NCBI GenBank assembly: GCA_046759385.1
Contig: JBHICC010000071.1
Span: 1-7,396, forward strand
Direction of reading: 5' to 3'
Source: JBHICC01 sp046759385
GTDB lineage: Bacteria > Pseudomonadota > Gammaproteobacteria > Acidiferrobacterales > SPGG2
Length of the DNA: 7,396 nucleotides
Below, one piece after another: positions 1-6,409 of this stretch. The notes under the pieces are model-generated. The model saw only the letters and a program-made list of their open reading frames with translations, searched no databases and was not told where the DNA came from. The position numbers were made by a program, and so were the translations under genes. Each line of letters opens with the position of its first letter. Positions within the stretch are counted from its first letter, which is position 1.

Positions 1-8
1 ATATTGGC

Positions 9-33
9 GAAAGGCCCCGTTACGGGGCCTTTC
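9..33 (-). terminator. Probable Rho-independent terminator after serS
   Basis: A perfect 11-bp inverted repeat (arms 9-19 and 23-33, loop of three bases at 20-22) has a GC-rich core of GGCCCCG/CGGGGCC flanked by AAA and TTT. Read on the minus strand it starts 74 bases after the serS stop codon and runs into TTTCGCC, so the U-tract is short. The A/T flanks make the hairpin nearly symmetrical, and it could also stop transcription arriving from the left on the plus strand. The structure is seen directly; termination is inferred. Confidence 0.75.
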
Positions 34-66
34 CTACATACTCATATTTAACGATTACCTGGGGCT

Positions 67-86
67 ACCAACCGGCGATGGCTGGT
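67..86 (-). repeat. Weak hairpin just downstream of serS
   Basis: In the minus-strand transcript the bases 86-80 and 73-67 can form a 7-bp stem with one G-U wobble and a 6-base loop. It lies about 20 bases after the serS stop and has no U-tract, so it is not a terminator by itself. It could be a 3' stabilising structure or chance. Nothing else is recognisable between the serS stop and the strong hairpin at 9-33. Confidence 0.25.
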
Positions 87-106
87 CACCAGTTAGAGAT
101 CACGCG

Positions 107-1396
107 TTACGGGGGCGACGCTGGGCGCAGCATATCCACACCCCCCATGTAAGGTCGCAACACGTCCGGAACGCGGATGCTGCCGTCCTCCTCCTGATAA
201 TTCTCCATTACGGCAACGAGCGTACGCCCGACCGCCAGGCCAGAGCCGTTTAATGTGTGCACAAGCTCTGGCTTGCCCGTCTCTGGGTTACGCCAACGTG
301 CGCGCATACGACGCGCCTGGAAATCTTCGAAGTTACTGCATGAGGAGATCTCGCGGTAGCGCTTCTGCCCTATTATCCAGACCTCGATATCGTAGGTCTT
401 CGCTGCCGCAAATCCCATGTCGCCGGTACTCAGAACAACAATCCGGTACGGCAAATCGAGCTTTTGCAGCACAGTTTCGGCGTGCCTCGTGAGCTCCTCC
501 AATGATTCGTCAGAATCTTGGGGGCGAACGATATGCACAAGCTCCACTTTCTCGAACTGGTGCTGGCGGATCATGCCGCGCGTGTCCTTACCATAAGAGC
601 CGGCTTCGCTACGAAAGCAAGGCGTATGACACACGTACTTACGCGGTAAGGTACTCCCATCAAGGATTTCATCGCGGACTACGTTGGTGACAGGCACCTC
701 GGCGGTCGGCACGAGAAAAAACTCCTGTTCGCCTTTGGTCGCAAACAGATCTTCTTCAAACTTCGGCAGTTGACCTGTGCCAAGCATACTCTCGGCATTG
801 ACCATATAGGGAACATAAATCTCTGTGTATCCATGCTCTTCGATATGCAGATCCAGCATGAATTGCGTGAGCGCCCGATGCAGGCGAGCAAGGGGTCCGG
901 TGATGATCATAAAACGCGAACCCGAGAGCTTAGCGGCGGTCTCGAAATCGAGCATACCGAGTGCTGCGCCGAGATCGACATGATCCTTCGGATCAAATCC
1001 GAAGTCGCGAATCTCGCCCCAATGCTTGACCTCAACATTGTCACGCTCATCGCGCCCTTCGGGTACGCTCTCGTGGGGTAGGTTAGGTATATCTAATAAG
1101 GTGTCATTCAACTGGCGTTGAATGTCGTCCAGCTCGGCCTCGGCCTGCTTGAACTCGTTACCGAGGGCTGCCACCGCCGCGAGCAGGGGTGTCGTGTCCT
1201 CGCCTTTGGCTTTGGCCTTACCGATCTCCTTGGCACTGGCGTTGCGGCGGCTTTGCAGCTCCTGGGTATGTACCTGTACCGCTTTTCGCTCAGCCTCCAG
1301 GCGCTCGAAGGTCTCGCGCTCCAGAGCATACCCCCGGGTTGCGAGGCGTTTTGCTGTGTTCTCCAGGTCAGTACGTAGTAATTTTATATCAATCAC
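107..1396 (-). CDS. serS: Seryl-tRNA synthetase (serine--tRNA ligase)
   Basis: This cytoplasmic class II aminoacyl-tRNA synthetase activates serine with ATP and charges tRNA-Ser (and tRNA-Sec where present). The 429-residue product has the family's usual length. An N-terminal antiparallel coiled-coil arm, about residues 27-100, is the part that grips the long variable arm of tRNA-Ser. The catalytic domain follows: the serine-contacting TAE triplet (231-233), motif 2 beginning FRSEAGSYG (261-269), the REISSCSN segment (348-355), and motif 3 LNGSGLAVGRT (382-392). The protein aligns end to end with E. coli SerS as I remember it. The start is GTG (1394-1396). The codon directly before it is an in-frame TAA, so no upstream start is possible, and the N-terminus MIDIKLLR matches the family. 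It is the last gene of the leftward cluster and is followed by a strong hairpin. The C-terminal tail DMLRPASPP is a few residues longer than in E. coli. Confidence 0.98.
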   Translation of the reverse strand: MIDIKLLRTDLENTAKRLATRGYALERETFERLEAERKAVQVHTQELQSRRNASAKEIGKAKAKGEDTTPLLAAVAALGNEFKQAEAELDDIQRQLNDTLLDIPNLPHESVPEGRDERDNVEVKHWGEIRDFGFDPKDHVDLGAALGMLDFETAAKLSGSRFMIITGPLARLHRALTQFMLDLHIEEHGYTEIYVPYMVNAESMLGTGQLPKFEEDLFATKGEQEFFLVPTAEVPVTNVVRDEILDGSTLPRKYVCHTPCFRSEAGSYGKDTRGMIRQHQFEKVELVHIVRPQDSDESLEELTRHAETVLQKLDLPYRIVVLSTGDMGFAAAKTYDIEVWIIGQKRYREISSCSNFEDFQARRMRARWRNPETGKPELVHTLNGSGLAVGRTLVAVMENYQEEDGSIRVPDVLRPYMGGVDMLRPASPP

Positions 1397-1431
1397 TTAA
1401 GACAATATCTTAATGTTGTTTCTGGTCCTCT
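1397..1431 (-). promoter_or_regulatory. serS leader: distant SD and start-adjacent hairpin
   Basis: Reading toward serS, an AGAGGA Shine-Dalgarno-like site (1431-1426) lies 29 bases before the GTG start, which is too far for normal use. Between them is a perfect 6-bp inverted repeat, TTAAGA/TCTTAA (arms 1408-1413 and 1397-1402, 5-base loop), ending exactly at the start codon. If the hairpin forms, the effective SD spacing shrinks to about 12 bases. The stem is AT-rich and therefore weak. It could instead be a palindromic protein-binding site. No convincing -35/-10 promoter is visible in this 51-bp gap. The repeat is observed; its role is inferred. Confidence 0.4.
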
Positions 1432-1447
1432 AAATACCTTCAGTGGG

Positions 1448-1960
1448 CTACTTCTTCTGAGCATCAGCCTTCTCTTGCCAATATTTCGCTTTTTCCGGAT
1501 CTTTGGGAAAGCCAAATTTGCCCTTCTTGTACCCGTGAGCCACCACCTTCTGTGCCCGGTCGTAGCCTTTCTCGGCCGAACTCAGCAACCACTTAGCTGC
1601 CTCAGCCTCGTTCTTCTCCACACCTTGCATGCCGCGCGCGTAGGCCACACCGAGCTTGTACTGCGCGCGTCGCTGGCCGCCTTTGGCGGCGCGGCGGTAC
1701 CAGGTGCGTACGTGGTCCATATCCTTGTCCACACCTTGCCCCTTCTCGTACATGCGGCCAACCCACCACTGGGCATCGGCATGGCCCGCCTCTGCAAGCG
1801 GCTTGAGTATTTCCATGGCACGTGCATAGTCCTTGGCGGCGTACGCGTTATAGCCATCGATAAACGTCGTGCCCGCCCCCGCAGAACTACCGCCAAGTAC
1901 CGGAGCAGTCACGATTAACAACGCAGCGGCTAAGACCCAACTCAAGCCAAGTTTCGTCAT
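1448..1960 (-). CDS. Secreted Sel1-repeat (TPR-like) protein
   Basis: The predicted 170-residue protein has an N-terminal signal peptide: Lys3, a hydrophobic core at about residues 5-22, and a small-residue stretch GGSSAGAG (23-30) that offers Ala-x-Ala-like cleavage sites. There is no lipobox cysteine, so a soluble periplasmic protein is likely. The mature part is helical repeats: a partial repeat at about 36-57, then Sel1-like repeats at about 58-93, 94-130 and 131-166. Each shows parts of the Sel1 pattern, such as AQWWVGRMYEKGQGV, AQYKLGVAYARG and KDPEKAKYW. Sel1 repeats generally mediate protein-protein contacts; the specific role here is unknown. I chose ATG 1958-1960 because GAGGA lies six bases upstream and the signal peptide starts there. 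A GTG at 1985-1987 would add nine residues ahead of the signal sequence. The gene is an extra member between rarA and serS, 23 bp after the rarA stop. Confidence 0.85.
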   Translation of the reverse strand: MTKLGLSWVLAAALLIVTAPVLGGSSAGAGTTFIDGYNAYAAKDYARAMEILKPLAEAGHADAQWWVGRMYEKGQGVDKDMDHVRTWYRRAAKGGQRRAQYKLGVAYARGMQGVEKNEAEAAKWLLSSAEKGYDRAQKVVAHGYKKGKFGFPKDPEKAKYWQEKADAQKK

Positions 1961-1971
1961 TACGCGTCCTC
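1961..1971 (-). promoter_or_regulatory. Shine-Dalgarno site deciding the Sel1-protein start
   Basis: On the minus strand GAGGA (1971-1967) stands six bases before ATG 1960-1958. This near-ideal site favours that ATG over the upstream in-frame GTG that overlaps the rarA stop codon. Confidence 0.7.
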
Positions 1972-1983
1972 GTGGTTGAAAAA

Positions 1984-3327
1984 TCACCTCTTCGCCGCCT
2001 TGCTGCGCTTTCGAAGAGATTCGAGCCGTTCCGCAATTTTCTGCTCTAGCCCCCGCGGGGCCGGCTCATAGTAGTTCCTGGGCGTTAACGCTTCGGGAAA
2101 GTAGTTCTCACCCGCCGCATAGGCGTCGGGTTCATTGTGCGCATAACGATAATCTTTCCCATAGCCGAGTTCTCGCATAAGTCTTGTCGGTGCATTACGC
2201 AAATGCAAGGGAACTTCGAGTGATCCGTGCTCTTGTGCGTCACCAATCGCTGCATTGAACGCGGTGTACACCGCGTTGCTCTTCGATGCGCACGCAAGAT
2301 AGACAATGGCCTGTGCGATCGCAAGCTCACCCTCAGGACTACCGAGACGCTCGTATGTTTCCCAAGCATCGAGTGCAAGCCGTAACGCGCGTGGATCGGC
2401 GTTGCCAATCTCTTCGCTTGCCATACGAACTACTCGCCGGCCGATGTAACGCGGGTCGCACCCGCCATCCAGCACACGTGCCAGCCAGTAAAGCGCTGCA
2501 TCTGGATCGGAGCCTCGAACCGACTTGTGCAGCGCCGAGACTTGATCGTAAAAGTCTTCACCGCCTTTATCGAAGCGCCTGACATTGCCGCTGACGATCT
2601 CCTCGATGAGCGCGTCGGTGATGAGCTCCCCATCATCTTGTGGCTCGGCGAGGTCTGCTGCCATCTCCAGCCAGTTGAGCGCCCGCCTGGCGTCGCCGTC
2701 GGCGGCCTGAGCCAGGCGCTCGCGCGAGGTCTCAGAAATCTGCAAATTGCGCGATCCGAAACCGATTGCGTCATCGGTAAGCGCACGGTCGACCACTCGG
2801 CGCATGTCGTCGATCTCTAGGGGCTTGAGCACATAGACGCGCGCGCGCGACAACAGCGCGTTGTTTAGCTCAAACGACGGGTTCTCGGTGGTCGCGCCGA
2901 TGAAGGTAATGGTGCCGTCTTCCACATAGGGTAGAAAACCGTCCTGTTGTGCTTTATTGAAGCGATGCACCTCATCGACCAACAACACTGTTGGCCGGCC
3001 TTGCGTGCGCACTTGCGAAGCTTTATCGATCGCCGCACGAATGTCCTTGACCCCTGAGAAGACCGCCGAGATTCCGATAAAACAAGCGTTACTTCGTTGC
3101 GCGATCAAACGCGCCAGGGTCGTCTTGCCCGTGCCTGGCGCGCCCCACAAGACCATCGAGTGCAGCACATCGTTTTCGATCGCCTGGCGCAACGGCTTAC
3201 CCGAACCCAGCAGGTGCCGCTGACCGAAGAAATCTTCCAAACGGGCCGGGCGGAGGCGATCTGCCAGCGGTTGCCACGGCTTCACGGCATCCTCGGCAAA
3301 CAGGTCGCGATCGACAGGGTTGCTCAT
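1984..3327 (-). CDS. rarA: Replication-associated recombination protein A (AAA+ ATPase RarA/MgsA)
   Basis: RarA is a cytoplasmic clamp-loader-like AAA+ ATPase of the MgsA/WRNIP1 family that acts at stalled or gapped replication forks. From ATG 3325-3327 the product is 447 residues, the same length as E. coli RarA. Visible motifs are Walker A GAPGTGKT (62-69), Walker B VLLVDEVHRF (114-123, Asp118-Glu119), sensor 1 in ATTENPSF (145-152), an arginine-finger region LSRARV (159-164) and sensor 2 GDARRALN (211-218). The C-terminal oligomerisation domain carries HKSVRGSDPDAALYW (267-281) and YRYAHNEPDAYAAG (393-406). A GTG at 3358-3360 would add 11 residues, but it lacks a good Shine-Dalgarno and the family starts near MSN. 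The chosen ATG has GAGG only two bases upstream, so its initiation signal is also imperfect. The gene lies 44 bp after lolA and ends in TGA, which overlaps a possible GTG of the next gene. Confidence 0.97.
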   Translation of the reverse strand: MSNPVDRDLFAEDAVKPWQPLADRLRPARLEDFFGQRHLLGSGKPLRQAIENDVLHSMVLWGAPGTGKTTLARLIAQRSNACFIGISAVFSGVKDIRAAIDKASQVRTQGRPTVLLVDEVHRFNKAQQDGFLPYVEDGTITFIGATTENPSFELNNALLSRARVYVLKPLEIDDMRRVVDRALTDDAIGFGSRNLQISETSRERLAQAADGDARRALNWLEMAADLAEPQDDGELITDALIEEIVSGNVRRFDKGGEDFYDQVSALHKSVRGSDPDAALYWLARVLDGGCDPRYIGRRVVRMASEEIGNADPRALRLALDAWETYERLGSPEGELAIAQAIVYLACASKSNAVYTAFNAAIGDAQEHGSLEVPLHLRNAPTRLMRELGYGKDYRYAHNEPDAYAAGENYFPEALTPRNYYEPAPRGLEQKIAERLESLRKRSKAAKR

Positions 3328-3371
3328 GGCCTCGTGGGAGCGTCGTGTCTGTCTAAGCACACAAATGCGCT

Positions 3372-4001
3372 TCAGCGGCGCCTCTGCGCGCGCTGGCGCA
3401 CGATATCGACCCCGGGCGGAGGTTTGAACGTGAACTTTGCAGAGCTGATCTTGACGTTCTCGCGGGGATCACGCAGGACGATGCGGGTGGTGTGACCGAA
3501 TGTGTCGATCATCTCCAGCATGCGGATCCTGCCTTTCTCGAAGCCAACACGGATGTCCTCGAATCCACCGTCATCGGTTCGCGGGATGAGCTGCGTCCAC
3601 ACAAGCCTGCCCTGCGCGCCTAAGCTCTTGACGATGAAATCGTCATCGAGTTTACCCTTCCCTGCCAATAGAATCGCCGGTGTAGCTCCCAGACCCCCTT
3701 CCAAATTACGCACGGTTACCTGTTGCAGCTCTACGTCATACACCCAGATCTTCTTGCCATCACCAACGATCTGTTGCTCGAACGGCAGGTCATAGTCCCA
3801 GCGGAACTTGTTGGGACGCTCTATCCACATCGTGCCGGACGATTCTTGCAAAGTGTTGAGCGACTCATCGAGCACGATCTGACTAAATCTTGCGGTGTAA
3901 CTCTGTACGTCCTTGAAAAAGCGCTGCAAACCACCGACATCGGGGTGCGCGAGGTCGCTCAACAAAAGCAGCAAAGCGAATGCGGCAAGGCGTTTCGTCA
4001 T
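3372..4001 (-). CDS. lolA: Outer-membrane lipoprotein carrier protein LolA
   Basis: LolA is the periplasmic chaperone that takes lipoproteins released by LolCDE at the inner membrane and hands them to LolB at the outer membrane. The 209-residue precursor has a signal peptide (Lys3-Arg4, then a leucine/alanine core at about 5-18). The mature domain matches LolA: YTARFSQIVLDE (35-46), the WIERPNKFRWDY block (59-70) whose Arg62 aligns with the functional Arg43 of mature E. coli LolA, GDGKKIWVYD (80-89) and the C-terminal SSAKFTFKPPPGVD (186-199). The signal-peptidase site is not a clean Ala-x-Ala; cleavage after Ala18 would place Asp at -3. The tail is unusually basic (RQRAQRRR). The ATG is fixed by an in-frame TAG eight codons upstream, yet no strong Shine-Dalgarno precedes it, which is compatible with translation coupled to ftsK, ending 33 bp upstream. 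Confidence 0.96.
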   Translation of the reverse strand: MTKRLAAFALLLLLSDLAHPDVGGLQRFFKDVQSYTARFSQIVLDESLNTLQESSGTMWIERPNKFRWDYDLPFEQQIVGDGKKIWVYDVELQQVTVRNLEGGLGATPAILLAGKGKLDDDFIVKSLGAQGRLVWTQLIPRTDDGGFEDIRVGFEKGRIRMLEMIDTFGHTTRIVLRDPRENVKISSAKFTFKPPPGVDIVRQRAQRRR

Positions 4002-4017
4002 CGGGAGCGCTTGATTC

Positions 4018-4037
4018 TTCGACTAATAGTTCGACTA
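4018..4037. repeat. Short direct repeat at the ftsK stop
   Basis: The octamer TTCGACTA occurs at 4018-4025 and 4030-4037, a 12-base period. The second copy contains the ftsK stop codon, and the first supplies another TAG on the minus strand in the ftsK-lolA gap. It looks like a small local duplication with no evident function. Confidence 0.4.
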
Positions 4038-6344
4038 CCGAATCGCATCTGGCTCGCGTGGCGCCGGGGCCAATACCTCGCGGCTGCCGTTGGACTGCAA
4101 CGGCCCGACGATCCCGGCTTTCTCCATCTGCTCAATCAGCCGCGCAGCGCGATTGTAGCCAATTCGCAGGCGGCGCTGCACACCCGAAATGGACGCGCGC
4201 CGGCTCTCGGTGACGATACGCAATGCTTCGTCGTAAAGCGGGTCATCAACGTCGTTGCCCTCGAGCCCAGGTACGAATACCTCGCCCTCTTCGCCGTTCG
4301 CGGCGTCGCCCAACAAGATGTTCTCGTCGTACACCGGTGTCATTCCCTTTTTCAGGAAGCGGGCGATCTTGTGCACTTCTTGATCGGACACAAACGTCCC
4401 GTGTACGCGCATAGGCACCCCCAGACCGGGCTGCAAGAACAGCATGTCGCCCTGGCCTAACAGCTGCTCCGCCCCCATCTGATCTAACACCGTGCGCGAG
4501 TCCACGCGCGAGGCCATCTGGAACGCAACGCGGCACGGGACATTTGCCTTGATCAAGCCAGTGATCACGTCCACTGACGGCCGTTGAGTTGCGAGTATGA
4601 GGTGGATGCCCGCCGCCCGTGCCCGCTGTGCAAGCCGCACGACAAGCTCCTCGATCTTCTTGCCAACGACTAGCATCAGGTCGGCAAGCTCGTCCACAAG
4701 GATGACCACGTGAGGTAGCGATGTAAGCGGCTGTGCTTCCTCATCAGACGGAACAAGCGGGTTTAGGATGGCCTCGCCTTTCTCTTCCGCTTCGCTTATC
4801 TTGCGGTTGTAGCCGCCGATGTTGCGCACTCCCAAGGCCGCCATCAGCTGATAACGTCGCTGCATCTCGCTAAGCGCCCATCGAAACGCGTTGGCCGCCT
4901 GCTTCATGTCAGTGACCACCGGCGTAAGCAGGTGCGGTATACCCTCATAGACCGCTAGCTCGAGCATCTTGGGATCGATCATGATGAATCGCACGTGCTC
5001 TGGCGCGGATTTGTAGATCAGACTCAAGACGAGCGAGTTGAGACACACGGACTTCCCCGATCCGGTCGTGCCTGCGATCAGCAAATGCGGCATCCGGCTC
5101 AAATCGACGACAACCGGGTTACCGCTGATGTCCTTGCCGAGACTCAGCGCCAACGGCGATGTGCTGCTGTCATAGGCCTCAGACGAAAGCACTTCACTGA
5201 GGCGCACGATTTCACGGTACTCATTGGGCACCTCGATGCCTACGGTGGTCTTGCCAGGGATGTTTTCCACCACGCGTAAGCTGACCACTGACAGCGAACG
5301 AGCCAGATCGCGCGCGAGATTAGTGATTTGCGCGGCCTTCACGCCCGCGGCAGGCTCTACTTCAAAACGCGTGATAACGGGCCCCGGATGCACTTCGACT
5401 ACCTGGATTTCGATGTTGAAGTCGAGCAACTTTTTCTCCAACAGTCGCGACACGCTCTCCAATGACTGCTTGGAGAACTGCGGCGGTTTGTGTACGTCCG
5501 GTGCATCCAGCAGCGAGAGCGGCGGCAACTCGGAGCCGCCCGGGATCTCGAACAGCGGCACCTGTTTTTCACGTTCGGCGCGCACACTTGTTTCTAGACG
5601 CTCGAGCACGGGTTCAATGCGCGGCGCGGGCCGTTCGTTTAGCACCTTTTCATCCTGGGACACGGCTTCTCGCCGTTTTCGCTTGGCGCGCGCGCCAATT
5701 ACGCGATCGATGGCGAGAGAAGCAAACTGCGTCGCGTGCTCTCCCAAGCGGTACGCAACGTGCCCGACGATATCCATCAACCACAACCAAGACAGCCCCG
5801 TGAAAAGCGTCACACCTGAAAGAAACAGCGCCAACAGGAAGATCGTGGCGCCGACGAAACTGAACGCTGACACGAGGGCGGCTGCCACCGCGTGACCCAC
5901 CCAGCCCCCGCTCCCGAATGGCATCCCCGATGAGGCTTGCGCGAAATGTAAGCTTGCCAGTCCGCAACCGCCGAGCACCACGAGTAAGAACCCGGTGGAT
6001 ATCACCGTTTTGTGTTGCAGGCTGAGAGCTGGCTCGCGCCGGCGTGCATACATACGCACGCCGGCGAAGCCGATCATCACTGGAAACAAGTAGGCGGCAA
6101 AACCGAACACGTTCAATAACACGTCGGCGATCCACGCGCCCGCGCGTCCACCCACATTGACGACCTCGGTGATGGGGCCACGATGCGACCAGGCCGGATC
6201 CGAGGCACTATAGGTCCAAAGCGAGATCAGAAGATAGGCCGCGACAGCGACGAAGACATATAGGCCCGCCTCTCGCAAGAGGCGCATGATGCGTGGTGTC
6301 AAAGGCTTTGCAGATTTTTTCCAGGTTGCCTGGCGCACAAACAT
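4035..6344 (-). CDS. ftsK: DNA translocase FtsK
   Basis: FtsK is a septum-anchored, ATP-driven hexameric DNA pump that clears the chromosome terminus from the division site and activates XerCD at dif. The 769-residue protein has hydrophobic, probably membrane-spanning segments at about 28-45, 73-97, 113-134 and 151-195 (the last long enough for two). A charged linker follows at about 197-285, far shorter than in E. coli, whose FtsK exceeds 1300 residues; about 770 is normal for many other proteobacteria. The motor has Walker A GTTGSGKS (425-432), Walker B VVILVDE (546-552) and the ATQRPSVDVITG block (585-596). The C-terminal gamma winged helix (about 701-748) contains RASISGVQRRLRIGYNRAAR, nearly identical to E. 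coli, so KOPS-type polarity reading is expected. The ATG at 6342-6344 overlaps its own GAAGGA; a GTG two codons later has better SD spacing. ald ends 65 bp upstream. Confidence 0.98.
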   Translation of the reverse strand: MFVRQATWKKSAKPLTPRIMRLLREAGLYVFVAVAAYLLISLWTYSASDPAWSHRGPITEVVNVGGRAGAWIADVLLNVFGFAAYLFPVMIGFAGVRMYARRREPALSLQHKTVISTGFLLVVLGGCGLASLHFAQASSGMPFGSGGWVGHAVAAALVSAFSFVGATIFLLALFLSGVTLFTGLSWLWLMDIVGHVAYRLGEHATQFASLAIDRVIGARAKRKRREAVSQDEKVLNERPAPRIEPVLERLETSVRAEREKQVPLFEIPGGSELPPLSLLDAPDVHKPPQFSKQSLESVSRLLEKKLLDFNIEIQVVEVHPGPVITRFEVEPAAGVKAAQITNLARDLARSLSVVSLRVVENIPGKTTVGIEVPNEYREIVRLSEVLSSEAYDSSTSPLALSLGKDISGNPVVVDLSRMPHLLIAGTTGSGKSVCLNSLVLSLIYKSAPEHVRFIMIDPKMLELAVYEGIPHLLTPVVTDMKQAANAFRWALSEMQRRYQLMAALGVRNIGGYNRKISEAEEKGEAILNPLVPSDEEAQPLTSLPHVVILVDELADLMLVVGKKIEELVVRLAQRARAAGIHLILATQRPSVDVITGLIKANVPCRVAFQMASRVDSRTVLDQMGAEQLLGQGDMLFLQPGLGVPMRVHGTFVSDQEVHKIARFLKKGMTPVYDENILLGDAANGEEGEVFVPGLEGNDVDDPLYDEALRIVTESRRASISGVQRRLRIGYNRAARLIEQMEKAGIVGPLQSNGSREVLAPAPREPDAIR

Positions 6345-6349
6345 CCTTC
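6336..6349 (-). promoter_or_regulatory. ftsK ribosome-binding site with two candidate starts
   Basis: GAAGGA (6349-6344 on the minus strand) runs directly into ATG 6344-6342, sharing its last A. The in-frame GTG at 6338-6336 lies five bases after the site, the usual spacing. Initiation at the GTG would remove two residues. The site is clear; which codon is used is not. Confidence 0.5.
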
Positions 6350-6376
6350 AAGGGAGCAAAACACAGATGCGATTTT

Positions 6377-6406
6377 CCCCTTTTGTCTCAGATAAACCAA
6401 GAGGGG
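6377..6406. repeat. Imperfect inverted repeat in the ald-ftsK gap
   Basis: CCCCTTTTG (6377-6385) and CAAGAGGGG (6398-6406) form a 9-bp stem with one imperfect pair (U-G on plus, A-C on minus) and a 12-base loop. It starts four bases after the ald stop in the direction of transcription. The following minus-strand bases are AAAATCG, so it lacks a U-tract and is not a standard terminator. It may be an RNA-processing or stabilising hairpin, a binding site, or chance. No clear promoter for ftsK is visible in this 65-bp gap. Confidence 0.35.
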
Positions 6407-6409
6407 CCT

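Noticed and set aside
1..106. Possible tRNA or small RNA gene downstream of serS.
   Set aside because: No cloverleaf, T-loop motif or CCA end could be found. Only the two hairpins are supportable.
3723..4460. A 245-codon open frame on the plus strand, antisense to lolA and ftsK.
   Set aside because: It lies wholly opposite two clearly conserved genes and the gap between them. Its translation shows no recognisable domain and is rich in Arg, Gln and Leu, as expected from the complement of GC-rich coding DNA.
5224..5895. A 223-codon open frame on the plus strand, antisense to the FtsK N-terminal and linker region.
   Set aside because: The Ser/Arg/Thr-rich translation without motifs is the complement of FtsK codons. 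There is no independent sign of coding.
4035..6344. FtsK as a truncated protein because it is much shorter than E. coli FtsK.
   Set aside because: All regions are present: membrane segments, alpha/beta motor and gamma winged helix. Only the variable linker is short, which is normal outside enteric bacteria.
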